Made by a program: the position numbers and the translations under genes. 64,000 bases of DNA from contig NZ_CP102292.1 in assembly GCF_025152405.1 (NCBI RefSeq), positions 248,001-312,000 on the forward strand, given 5' to 3'. Of the stretch, positions 8,482 to 16,052 are shown one piece after another. The stretch comes from [Ruminococcus] lactaris ATCC 29176 (GTDB taxonomy: Bacteria > Bacillota > Clostridia > Lachnospirales > Lachnospiraceae). Below the pieces are notes generated by a model. It saw nothing but the letters and a program-made list of their open reading frames with translations. It was not told where the DNA came from and did not search any database. Within the stretch, counting starts at the first letter, position 1; each line of letters starts with the position of its first letter.

Positions 8482-9809
8482 AAAGGAAAATAAAAATTCA
8501 AAGCATAAGTGCGTGGAGTATTGGGATTGCACTGATATTAACAGTAGTATTTGTTGTAATTCTGCATTATGGGAAAAATGAAGTTAAAAGGTTTGAAGAT
8601 GCGACTGATCAGTACATCGTTTGTGAAAATGCGGCCAGACAGTTACAGGATGGGTCTGATTATCTAACGGAACAGGTAAGGCTGTATGCAATGACGGGAG
8701 AACGAAATTATCTGGATCAATATTTTGAAGAGGCTGATGTGACCAAACGCAGAGAACAGGCACTGGAAAGTCTTAAAAAGTATTTTGACAAAACCGAAGC
8801 TTTTCAGTCATTGCAACAGGCGATGGAAGATTCAAAAGAATTGATGTTGACAGAATATCATTCTTTAAAACTCGTTGCAACTGTGATGGGAGAAAAAGAC
8901 ATTCCGGCAGAGCTTGAGCAATTGGATTTGCCGGAAGAGGAAAAGCAGTTATCACAGAAAGAAAAACTGGAAAAAGCACAGAAACTGGTTTCCAATAATG
9001 AATATCGGAATAAACGAGGGACAATCATGAGAGAAGTAAGTGGCTGTCTGGATCAGTTGCTCGAAAAGACAAAAAACCGTCAGCAGAGAGCGAATACGAT
9101 CTTTTCCGATATGTATTTGAAGTTGGAAATTGCGATCATGATACTGGTGATCCTTTTACTGTCAATCTGTATAATCGTAAGAAAATTGATTGTAGTACCG
9201 CTTGTCTATTATAATAAGAGTATTATGGAAGGCGAAATATTTCCGGTGATCGGAGCAGCAGAACTTCAAAAATGGGCAGAAACTTATAATAAAGTTTTTA
9301 AAGAAAATGAAGAGACTCAAAGACTGATCCGCCGTCAGGCAGAACATGATGCAATGACAGATGCATTGAACAGAAGATCTTTTGAAAAACTGTTGCATAT
9401 GTATGAAAATGGAGATACACCATACGCTTTAATTTTGATAGATGTAGATACATTTAAGACTGTGAATGATATGTATGGTCATGCAGTCGGCGATGAGATT
9501 TTAAAGAAAGTAACCGGTCTTTTAAAGAAAGCATTCCGAAGTATCGATCATGTCTGCCGGATCGGTGGAGATGAATTTGCAATTATCATGGTAGAGATGA
9601 CCAGCGATTTGAAATATACGATCGAAGAGAAGATTAAAGCAGTAAATGAGGAGCTAGGGACGGAGAATGAAAATATCCCGGCAGTTTCACTGAGTGTCGG
9701 AGTTGCTTTTTCGGATCGGGAAAATTCCGGAGAGAGTATTTTTAAAGATGCAGATAAAGCTCTCTATTATGTCAAAGAAAATGGAAGAAATGGTTGTAAG
9801 TTCTATTAA
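8478..9809 (+). CDS. Membrane diguanylate cyclase (GGDEF)
   Basis: The protein has 443 residues: a transmembrane helix at about 13-30, an extracytoplasmic helical sensor region (about 31-215) rich in Glu/Gln, a second transmembrane helix (about 216-240), and a C-terminal GGDEF domain. The active-site motif GGDEF is intact, DALNRRSFEKLL and LILIDVDTFKTVNDMYGH precede it, and RSID lies five residues before it, matching the RxxD inhibitory site that binds product. It should therefore synthesise c-di-GMP from two GTP, with feedback inhibition. The sensor ligand is unknown. Translation is coupled to the SulP gene by an ATGA overlap. A c-di-GMP riboswitch lies upstream beyond the IS110 element. Confidence 0.93.
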   Translation: MKRKIKIQSISAWSIGIALILTVVFVVILHYGKNEVKRFEDATDQYIVCENAARQLQDGSDYLTEQVRLYAMTGERNYLDQYFEEADVTKRREQALESLKKYFDKTEAFQSLQQAMEDSKELMLTEYHSLKLVATVMGEKDIPAELEQLDLPEEEKQLSQKEKLEKAQKLVSNNEYRNKRGTIMREVSGCLDQLLEKTKNRQQRANTIFSDMYLKLEIAIMILVILLLSICIIVRKLIVVPLVYYNKSIMEGEIFPVIGAAELQKWAETYNKVFKENEETQRLIRRQAEHDAMTDALNRRSFEKLLHMYENGDTPYALILIDVDTFKTVNDMYGHAVGDEILKKVTGLLKKAFRSIDHVCRIGGDEFAIIMVEMTSDLKYTIEEKIKAVNEELGTENENIPAVSLSVGVAFSDRENSGESIFKDADKALYYVKENGRNGCKFY

Positions 9810-9901
9810 AAAGTGTATGCAGGAAATCCTGCAAAATATTGGATAATCCAAATGATTTCGCAGGAGATGCTGCAAATGACGATCAGAGGAACTGAGAAAG
9901 A

Positions 9902-11131
9902 TCAATGTCCGAGAATGAGAGCGAAATAGCCCCAGTCCCAAATGAGAGCTTCAAAACCGTTGGTCAGATATTTGCGGATATCCTCTTCTTCGTAGCCTGT
10001 CATTCTTGTGATGATAACGAGTGTCCGGCGAACCATTTCATATGTAAGTGTACTCCTGTTATTCTGAAGCCATTGTAGAAAAAGACTTTGACGGATCGCT
10101 GAATATTCAAGAGCGATCCACTGGATTCGGATCAGAAGATCTTCCAGGTGGCTGTCAGGAGTGACAAGATCCGAAAAAATTTCATTGGCAAGAAACTTCA
10201 GCATCAGTGGCTGAACTTCAGAAAATCTGATCTGAAAGTCTGACCAAAGTTCAGAGAGTGACGTTCCTGTATCCAAAGAAGGAAAAGAAATCGGATGCAT
10301 AAAATCTGTTGCAGATTCTGAAATGTACTCTGAAAGAGAAGTAATTGGATTTAAAAAATCACAATAAAGTTTCTCACTCTGATAATTAACTGCAAGATCC
10401 TGCAACAGTTCATTGCATTCAAAAAAAGTATCTTCTGCCGGAAGATGGATAGATTGGATGGCATCACTTAACTGGGAGAGTGTATCAGCCGAAAAGTAAT
10501 CACGGATCAGGGTCTCATCCAAGGAATCGTTACGATATAGTTCCTGTAAAATATAATGAATCTTAAGCAGGAGATCCTCAGTGGAACAGATCTCAGCGGA
10601 ACAAGGCTCAATGGAGTAATCCTCAACAGAACAGACCGGTGAGGATGCGGGCAACAAAAGACGGAGAATGTTCCTGCGGATCTGAAATAAAGGAGTGTCA
10701 CATTCGGTGGGAACATCTGGAAACTGTGATGCATCAGCCTGCTCCAGCAGATCGATCACCGCAGGACAGCACGGCATCAGCGTTTCCTCGATATGACAGG
10801 GAAACCGGTGAATTTCTCTTGGAAACGTAGTACAGGTTTCGGACAGGATTTTATCACCGTAAGCAGTAACAAGCCGGCAAAGTCTGTTCTCGGAAAGAAA
10901 GGGGCAGCGATGGTCTGAGTCAAGCTGAATGACCCGGAGACCGTCTTTTTTTTCTGTATAGGCACTGAGATTCTTTTTTTGTTCCGGTACATCAGCGGGG
11001 GCAGAAACTTTTTTCCATTTCCGGTTTGTGTCCGGATCCACAGCAATTTTCCATTCCTGACAGCAGGTAATTGTGCAGGAATCTGCGATGCAGTGAAATT
11101 CATTATAAAAGTCAGGGCGTATTCTTTTCAT
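9902..11131 (-). CDS. FliB-like flagellin lysine-N-methylase
   Basis: This 409-residue protein begins with a cysteine pattern typical of the FliB / lysine-N-methylase family: FHCIADSCTITCCQEW near residues 12-28, then CPFLSENRLCRL around 77-88, and further Cys in SETCTTFPRE and LMPCCPAVID. These cysteines probably bind an iron-sulfur cluster. In Salmonella the family methylates lysines of flagellin; many Clostridia carry homologues whose target is unproven. No flagellin gene is visible in the window, so the substrate is inferred only. The ATG follows AGGAG at normal spacing. The C-terminal 250 residues show no motif I recognise. Confidence 0.75.
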   Translation of the reverse strand: MKRIRPDFYNEFHCIADSCTITCCQEWKIAVDPDTNRKWKKVSAPADVPEQKKNLSAYTEKKDGLRVIQLDSDHRCPFLSENRLCRLVTAYGDKILSETCTTFPREIHRFPCHIEETLMPCCPAVIDLLEQADASQFPDVPTECDTPLFQIRRNILRLLLPASSPVCSVEDYSIEPCSAEICSTEDLLLKIHYILQELYRNDSLDETLIRDYFSADTLSQLSDAIQSIHLPAEDTFFECNELLQDLAVNYQSEKLYCDFLNPITSLSEYISESATDFMHPISFPSLDTGTSLSELWSDFQIRFSEVQPLMLKFLANEIFSDLVTPDSHLEDLLIRIQWIALEYSAIRQSLFLQWLQNNRSTLTYEMVRRTLVIITRMTGYEEEDIRKYLTNGFEALIWDWGYFALILGH

Positions 11132-11160
11132 TGTTCTTTTCTCCTAAAAGGCTGTTATCT

Positions 11161-11194
11161 GGTATCAAAGTCGGGGGCTTTTGACCCTGGCATC
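11161..11194 (-). repeat. 34-bp short palindromic repeat, copy S2
   Basis: Read on the minus strand it starts GATGCCAGGGTCAAAAG and ends CCCCCGACTTTGATACC. It combines the outer end of the 194-bp elements' right side with the inner half of their left side, so it looks like an internal-deletion derivative. It lies in the divergent gap between the fliB-like gene and the MATE gene. Confidence 0.75.
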
Positions 11195-11312
11195 ATAGTA
11201 TTATCATACCACAGAAAGCACATTCAGCAAAATCGGATAGTTACATTTATAGAAATTTATAGAAAAATGAAGTATACTGATTACAGATTTTTTAAAGGAG
11301 AAATGCAGAAGT

Positions 11313-12686
11313 ATGGAATCTCAGACAAAGAAAAGTAAATATGAAATAGATATGTGCAATGGGACGATTATGGATAAGCTGATTTCTTTTTCACTTCCAT
11401 TGATGCTTTCAGGAATCCTTCAGTTGATGTTTAATGCGGTAGATATTATTGTGGTTGGAAGGTTCAGCGGAAGTCAGTCATTGGCGGCAGTTGGATCAAC
11501 AACAGCATTGATCAATATGTTTACCAATCTTTTTATTGGAATTTCTCTTGGAGCAAATGTTCTGGCAGCACGTTTTTATGCGGCAAAGCGAGAAAAGGAG
11601 ATGTCAGAGACGGTACATACCGCAATTACACTGGCATTAATCAGCGGGATCGTCATGGCATTTGTGGGAGTGATCTTTTCGAGATTTGCGTTAGAATTGA
11701 TGGATACACCGGATGATGTGATCGGACTGTCAACGTTATATATGAGAATCTATTTTTTAGGAATGCCGTTTTTTATGCTCTACAATTATGGTGCAGCCAT
11801 TCTGAGGGCCGTCGGAGATACGAAGCGTCCACTGTTCTTCCTGGTTGCTGCAGGAGTGATCAATGCCGGTCTGAATCTGCTGCTGGTAATTGTTTTTGAC
11901 ATGGGTGTGGCAGGAGTTGCGATCGGAACAATCGTTTCCCAGATGATTTCAAGTATTTTGGTTTTACGATGCCTTTGTAGATCGGAAGGCAGTTACAAAC
12001 TATCATTTTCAAAGCTTCGGATCAGGGGAATCTATATGAAGCAGATCTTTCAGGTTGGTATTCCGGCGGGAATACAGAGTACAGTGATTAATTTTTCAAA
12101 TGTACTTTTGCAGTCTTCTGTAAACTCTTTTGGGTCTACCGCAATGGCAGGATATACTGCAGCCAATAATATTTTCGGATTTTTATATGTGACTGTAAAT
12201 TCCGTGACACAGACATGTATGAGTTTTACGAGTCAGAATTATGGTGCAGGAAAAAGTAAACGAATGGATAAAGTTCTGATTGACTGTATTATTTTATCAG
12301 TAGTTATTACATCGATTCTTGGCGTCAGTGCGTATGGATTTGGTCCGGAACTGTTGAAGATTTATACGGAAGATGCAAAAGTTATCCAGTGTGGAATGGA
12401 AATTCTTTTATATACAACGGTAACGTATTTCCTGTGTGGACTGATGGATCTTTTTCCGGGGGCATTGAGAGGAATGGGACACTCAGCCGTTCCGATGATC
12501 CTTTCGGTAATCGGAACAGTAGGGACAAGAATTGTCTGGATTTTCTGGATCTTTCCTGCACATCATTCATTGGATATTTTATTTATTTCTTATCCTGCAT
12601 CCTGGATCATTACGATCATTATGCAGGTAATCTGCTATTATTTCGTGAGAAAAAAAGTACACCGGGATATGCAGCGGCAGGTATAG
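11313..12686 (+). CDS. MATE family efflux transporter
   Basis: The 457-residue protein has about twelve hydrophobic helices. The N-terminal lobe carries LPLMLSGILQLMFNAVDIIVVGRFSG and the repeated second lobe carries VGIPAGIQSTVINFSNVLLQ, both typical of MATE proteins of the DinF/NorM-like clostridial branch. It would export drugs or cationic metabolites using a H+ or Na+ gradient. The start is ATG at 11313 with AAAGGAG about 12 bases upstream, a rather long spacing. The gene stands alone between a divergent fliB-like gene and a downstream RNA methyltransferase. Substrate unknown. Confidence 0.9.
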   Translation: MESQTKKSKYEIDMCNGTIMDKLISFSLPLMLSGILQLMFNAVDIIVVGRFSGSQSLAAVGSTTALINMFTNLFIGISLGANVLAARFYAAKREKEMSETVHTAITLALISGIVMAFVGVIFSRFALELMDTPDDVIGLSTLYMRIYFLGMPFFMLYNYGAAILRAVGDTKRPLFFLVAAGVINAGLNLLLVIVFDMGVAGVAIGTIVSQMISSILVLRCLCRSEGSYKLSFSKLRIRGIYMKQIFQVGIPAGIQSTVINFSNVLLQSSVNSFGSTAMAGYTAANNIFGFLYVTVNSVTQTCMSFTSQNYGAGKSKRMDKVLIDCIILSVVITSILGVSAYGFGPELLKIYTEDAKVIQCGMEILLYTTVTYFLCGLMDLFPGALRGMGHSAVPMILSVIGTVGTRIVWIFWIFPAHHSLDILFISYPASWIITIIMQVICYYFVRKKVHRDMQRQV

Positions 12687-12696
12687 AGTAGAAAAA

Positions 12697-12788
12697 ATAA
12701 AGTCAGATCTGATGAAAGCAGTCAGGGTATAAGAGAGAAGAGATAAAGTCAGATCTGATGAAAGCAGTCAGGATATAAGGCAGAAGAG
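12697..12788 (+). repeat. Tandem duplication, two 46-bp units
   Basis: Two adjacent copies of a 46-bp unit starting ATAAAGTCAGATCTGATG (12697 and 12743) differ at only a few positions. They fill the spacer between the MATE and TrmH-like genes. No function is evident; a recent slippage duplication is likely. Confidence 0.85.
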
Positions 12789-12829
12789 ACAGAGCTGAAG
12801 AAACTGGAATTAACAGGAGGGGAAAAGAA

Positions 12830-13654
12830 GTGATTCGGATGATAGAAATAACGGATTTTCATGCACCAGAGCTGGATATATTTGCGAGAAAGACCGAGGC
12901 ACAGTTGTTAAATAAAGATCACCCGGAGGAGGGAATGTTTATTGCAGAAAGTCCAAAGGTGATTGAGAGAGCCTTGAATGCCGGCTACACTCCGGTAGCG
13001 GTATTGGTAGAGAAAAAGCAGATTGAAGGTGAGGCAGCCTCTGTTCTTGCACGATGCGATGAGATTCCGGTTTATACAGCAGAATTTGATGTGCTGGCAC
13101 AACTGACAGGGTTTAAGCTGACAAGAGGAATGCTGTGTGCTATGCGACGGAGGGGATTGCCAGAAGTGGAAAAGGTATGTCAAAATGCAAAAAAGGTTGC
13201 AGTTCTTGAAAATGTAATGAATCCGACGAATGTGGGAGCGATTTTTCGTTCTGCCGCAGCTTTAAATATGGATGCAGTACTTCTGACAGGCGGATGCAGC
13301 AATCCATTGTATCGCAGAGCAAGCCGTGTCAGTATGGGGACGGTGTTTCAGATTCCGTGGACATTTATCGGAGAAAAGCAGGAAGACTGGATTGAAAATG
13401 GAATCAGGAGATTACATGGCCTGGGATTTCAGACTGCGGCTCTTGCTCTGAGCGATGATTCTGTGAGTATTGATGATAAAAGACTCCGTGAAGAGAAAAA
13501 ACTGGCAATCATCCTTGGGACAGAAGGTGACGGACTTGCAGAGCAGACAATCGCAGAGTGCGATTATACGGTCAAAATACCGATGACTCATGGAGTTGAT
13601 TCATTAAATGTCGCTGCGGCAAGTGCAGTGGCTTTTTGGGAGCTGGGGAGATAA
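12830..13654 (+). CDS. TrmH/SpoU-family RNA 2'-O-methyltransferase
   Basis: The 274-residue protein shows the three SPOUT (SpoU) motifs: motif 1 NPTNVGAIFRSAAAL, motif 2 LGTEGDGL, and motif 3 IPMTHGVDSLNVAAASAVAF, which bind S-adenosylmethionine in a knotted fold. The N-terminal 90 residues form the substrate-binding domain (FIAESPKVIERAL), as in 23S rRNA methyltransferases of the TsnR/RlmB type. It likely 2'-O-methylates an rRNA nucleotide; the exact site cannot be read. The start is GTG at 12830 with a strong AGGAGGGG site; an internal ATG lies three codons later. Its stop codon abuts, and shares two bases with, the outer end of composite element 1. Confidence 0.88.
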   Translation: MIRMIEITDFHAPELDIFARKTEAQLLNKDHPEEGMFIAESPKVIERALNAGYTPVAVLVEKKQIEGEAASVLARCDEIPVYTAEFDVLAQLTGFKLTRGMLCAMRRRGLPEVEKVCQNAKKVAVLENVMNPTNVGAIFRSAAALNMDAVLLTGGCSNPLYRRASRVSMGTVFQIPWTFIGEKQEDWIENGIRRLHGLGFQTAALALSDDSVSIDDKRLREEKKLAIILGTEGDGLAEQTIAECDYTVKIPMTHGVDSLNVAAASAVAFWELGR

Positions 13655-13959
13655 ATTTGTATTTGTTGGAATGATACGCTTGTAAAGCAAAAGACTTCTT
13701 TATGGCGAAGCGGACGCGGAAAGCAGAGATATTCCCTCGCGGTGCAGACCCGCTTTACCTCAGCCCGTTGACCGTTTGTAACTCGAAAGTGGAAATCTTC
13801 GTGCAATGGCGCTCGATTTACTTTCTCTAACAAACGCTGCAAAGTGTCTTCGGAACGCTCCTGTTAATGCACCTGCTCAGGAACACCCTGCTTTCCGCTG
13901 ACCATCTCAATAAGAAGTTATACCGACTCCACAGCGTATTCACTCAACAATGCAAATTT
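13653..13959 (-). ncRNA. Arm A1, candidate structured RNA unit
   Basis: This 307-bp unit is over 90 percent identical by eye to arm A2 (19831-20139) in inverse orientation. It is bounded by inverted AAATTTG-type ends. Read on the minus strand it has a closing stem CGGAAAGCAG/CTGCTTTCCG, an inner GGTGCA/TGCACC stem, a long imperfect arm, and the two core motifs shared with the B arms (GGAGCGTTCCGAAGAC and TCAACGGGCTGAGGTAAAGC). The shared core in different sequence backgrounds suggests RNA-level conservation. The core is reminiscent, from memory, of HEARO/omega-RNA, but I could not verify this and no IscB-type gene is present. Confidence 0.55.
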
Positions 13960-13978
13960 CCAAAGGATAGAAAAAGCC

Positions 13979-14074
13979 GGATGGCTATTGACTAAGATAT
14001 TCGATCGTAAATATCAGATAATAGATATTGTATTTACTATTTGATGGAGCGTTTATCTTAGTTGATAGCCATCC
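13979..14074. repeat. 96-bp perfect-ended palindrome inserted in composite element 1
   Basis: GGATGGCTATTGACTAAGAT at 13979 pairs with ATCTTAGTTGATAGCCATCC ending at 14074, with two mismatched positions. About 54 bp of A+T-rich sequence lies between. The other composite copy lacks it, and it interrupts the sequence GCCGGATG that there runs straight into arm B. It is probably a small insertion (MITE-like) or a remnant of one. Confidence 0.7.
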
Positions 14075-14077
14075 GTA

Positions 14078-14111
14078 GGCATCAAAGTCGGGGGCTTTTG
14101 CCCCCGACATC
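14078..14111 (-). repeat. 34-bp short palindromic repeat, copy S3
   Basis: GGCATCAAAGTC, then GGGGGC-TTTT-GCCCCC, then GACATC. This is the most symmetrical copy of the short form. It lies next to the 96-bp palindrome within composite element 1, so several small elements have accumulated at one spot. Confidence 0.75.
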
Positions 14112-14122
14112 TTTCTTATTGG

Positions 14123-14439
14123 AATTTCATCTTTGTTGGGAGAAAATATCCTGATGCGAGGAAAGTTTTCTGACTTGAAAAGCCTAATATCCGCCCTTGC
14201 TGTTGCGTGAGCAGTGCATTGACAAGGAGCGTTCCGAAGACACTTTGCCCAACTTGTTAAGGAACGTAAACAGGAGTGCCTCTGCACGAGTGTTTCCACG
14301 TTCCTGTTACAAGTTGTCAACGGGCTGAGGTAAAGCGGGTCCTGCACTGCGATGCAACAACAAGTGTGGATATGGACGCTCTTCTGTCAGAAACACTTCC
14401 TGCTGTCGCAATATTTTCACTCCAACAACTACAAATTTT
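14123..14439 (+). ncRNA. Arm B1, candidate structured RNA unit
   Basis: Read on the plus strand, stems are visible: GTTGCG...CAGTGCA with TGCACTGC..GCAAC, CAACTTGT (14250) with ACAAGTTG (14309), GGAACG (14261) with CGTTCC (14299), and a GTGC/GCAC hairpin. The same helices exist in arm A with different bases (for example GAAAGT with ACTTTC), that is, with compensatory changes. The core motifs GGAGCGTTCCGAAGAC (14225) and TCAACGGGCTGAGG (14317) are identical in both arms. Its 3' end touches the end of the citrate synthase gene on the other strand. Confidence 0.55.
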
Positions 14440-14449
14440 TATTTTCACA

Positions 14450-15829
14450 TCACTCTCTCTCATCCCTTGCATAAAACTCAGTATGATGTCCGACATATTT
14501 ATAAGCCGGACGGATGATCTTACCGGCATTGAGCAGTTCTTCCAGTCGGTGGGCACTCCAACCGGCAATACGGGCGATCGCAAAGAGCGGTGTGAACAGT
14601 TCTTCCGGGATTCCAAGCATGGTATAGACAAATCCACTGTAAAAATCAACATTGGCACAGACTGGCTTGAACATTTTGCGGTGAGTCATGATCTCCTCTT
14701 TGGCAAGACGCTCTACACGGTCATACAAAGCAAATTCATTTTCCAGTCCTTTTTCTTTGGCAAGTTTTTCAGCGAAACTTTTCAGAAGCTTTTCTCTTGG
14801 ATCGGATAAAGTATAAACTGCATGTCCCATACCATAGATCAGTCCTGAATGGTCGAAAGCCTCTTTATTCAGAATCTTGCGGAGATAAAGCCGGATTTCG
14901 TCTTCATTATCCCAGTCCTTTACAGAAGCTTTAATATCGTCAAACATTTTCTGGGCTTTCAGGTTTGCACCACCATGTCTTGGTCCTTTCAGTGAACCGA
15001 TGGATGCAGCAGTCGAGGAATAAGTATCAGTACCGGAAGAGGTAACAACGTGTGTCGTGAAAGTTGAGTTGTTACCACCACCATGCTCTGCATGAAGAAC
15101 AAGGGCGATATCGAGAACTTTTGCCTCCAGCTCGGTATACTGTCCATTTGGACGGAGCATCAGGAGAAGATTTTCCGCAAGTGAGCGTCCTTTTTCAGGA
15201 TTACGGATGAGAAGTGTTTCATCTTTGCGGAAATGTCTGTATGCATGGTAAGAATAAACTGCGATCAGTGGCATTTTAGCAATCAGCTCTAATGACTGGC
15301 GAAGTACATTTTCCACAGAAATGTCTTCCGGATTGTCATCGTAAGTATACAATGTCAGAATACAACGCTGCATGGCATTCATGATATTGGAATTGGAAGC
15401 TTTCATGACAACATCACGGACAAAACGTCCACTTAATGCCTCCAGTTCAAACATAATTCCAAGGAAACGTTTTAATTCTTCTTCTTTTGGAAGACGACCA
15501 AATAAAAGAAGGAAAATAGTTTCTTCAAATCCAAATTTCTTGCTTCCAAGACCATGAACAAGATCATTAACATTGATTCCCTGATAATAAAGACTGCCTT
15601 CTGCAGGAATCTTCCGTCCGTTGATGACATCGAATCCACAGACATCGGACACTTCTGTCAGTCCGGTCAGGACACCTTTACCATTAGAATCACGAAGTCC
15701 ACGCTTTACATCGTATTCTTCATAGAGATTCGGATCAATTCTGTGGGTATTCAGCAGAACCTGTTCCAGATAATCCATTTCATTTTTTAAGCTGCTGTTA
15801 TTTGCAATCAAAGTTTCTTCTAAAGCCAT
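14450..15829 (-). CDS. gltA: Citrate synthase
   Basis: The 459-residue protein is full length for the citrate/2-methylcitrate synthase family. Catalytic residues are in place: His in LHAEHGGGNNSTF, His in GMGHAVYTLSDPR, and Asp in ANVDFYSGF. SLKGPRHGGAN forms the oxaloacetate/CoA site, and GWSAHRLEEL with the C-terminal Arg completes it. It condenses acetyl-CoA and oxaloacetate to citrate, feeding 2-oxoglutarate and glutamate synthesis. It is alone on its strand, downstream of and co-directional with a SulP gene from which a strong hairpin separates it. Its 3' end abuts composite element 1, and the region holding gltA, sulP and glpK is bracketed by inverted repeats. Confidence 0.95.
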   Translation of the reverse strand: MALEETLIANNSSLKNEMDYLEQVLLNTHRIDPNLYEEYDVKRGLRDSNGKGVLTGLTEVSDVCGFDVINGRKIPAEGSLYYQGINVNDLVHGLGSKKFGFEETIFLLLFGRLPKEEELKRFLGIMFELEALSGRFVRDVVMKASNSNIMNAMQRCILTLYTYDDNPEDISVENVLRQSLELIAKMPLIAVYSYHAYRHFRKDETLLIRNPEKGRSLAENLLLMLRPNGQYTELEAKVLDIALVLHAEHGGGNNSTFTTHVVTSSGTDTYSSTAASIGSLKGPRHGGANLKAQKMFDDIKASVKDWDNEDEIRLYLRKILNKEAFDHSGLIYGMGHAVYTLSDPREKLLKSFAEKLAKEKGLENEFALYDRVERLAKEEIMTHRKMFKPVCANVDFYSGFVYTMLGIPEELFTPLFAIARIAGWSAHRLEELLNAGKIIRPAYKYVGHHTEFYARDERE

Positions 15830-15930
15830 AATACAAATCTCACCTCTCGTTGTTATACCATTTGTAAATCTGTGATGTGGCGGCAGATTTTGTCGTCCTG
15901 ACAGTTACATATGATTTTATTATAAACAGA

Positions 15931-15985
15931 AATCCTCAGTTTTGCAAGAAGTAATGGTCGATTCTTGCAAAAAACTGAGGATTTA
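15931..15985 (-). terminator. Strong hairpin between sulP and gltA
   Basis: AATCCTCAGTTTTGCAAG (15931) pairs with CTTGCAAAAAACTGAGGATT (ending 15985) around a 15-base loop. It is placed to end transcription of the upstream sulP gene before gltA. The T-run is weak. Confidence 0.6.
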
Positions 15986-16052
15986 TTGATCATTTCAGCA
16001 CAGAAATGAATATTTTGTTTTGCTGTAAGTCAATTATCAGTAAAATTCATTT

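Larger units (their letters stand above)
13653..14439. repeat. Composite palindromic element 1 (arm A1 + insertion + arm B1)
   Basis: Both outer ends carry the same inverted terminus, AAATTTGTA-TTGTTGG-type at 13653 and its complement ending at 14439. Inside lie arm A1 (13653-13959) and arm B1 (about 14123-14439) pointing apart. It is the near-exact inverted copy of the element at 19525-20139, with an extra insertion at the A/B junction. It fills the whole space between two convergent genes, trmH-like and citrate synthase. Confidence 0.85.

Noticed and set aside
12697-12788. Tandem 46-bp units as a regulatory iteron array
   Set aside because: Only two copies, no palindromic operator, and no regulator nearby; simple duplication is sufficient.
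13588-14809. Several ORFs within the A and B arms encode similar peptides (HFRVTNGQRAEVKRV-like)
   Set aside because: The shared peptide follows from the conserved nucleotide core; changes track base pairing, and no ribosome sites or family motifs are seen.
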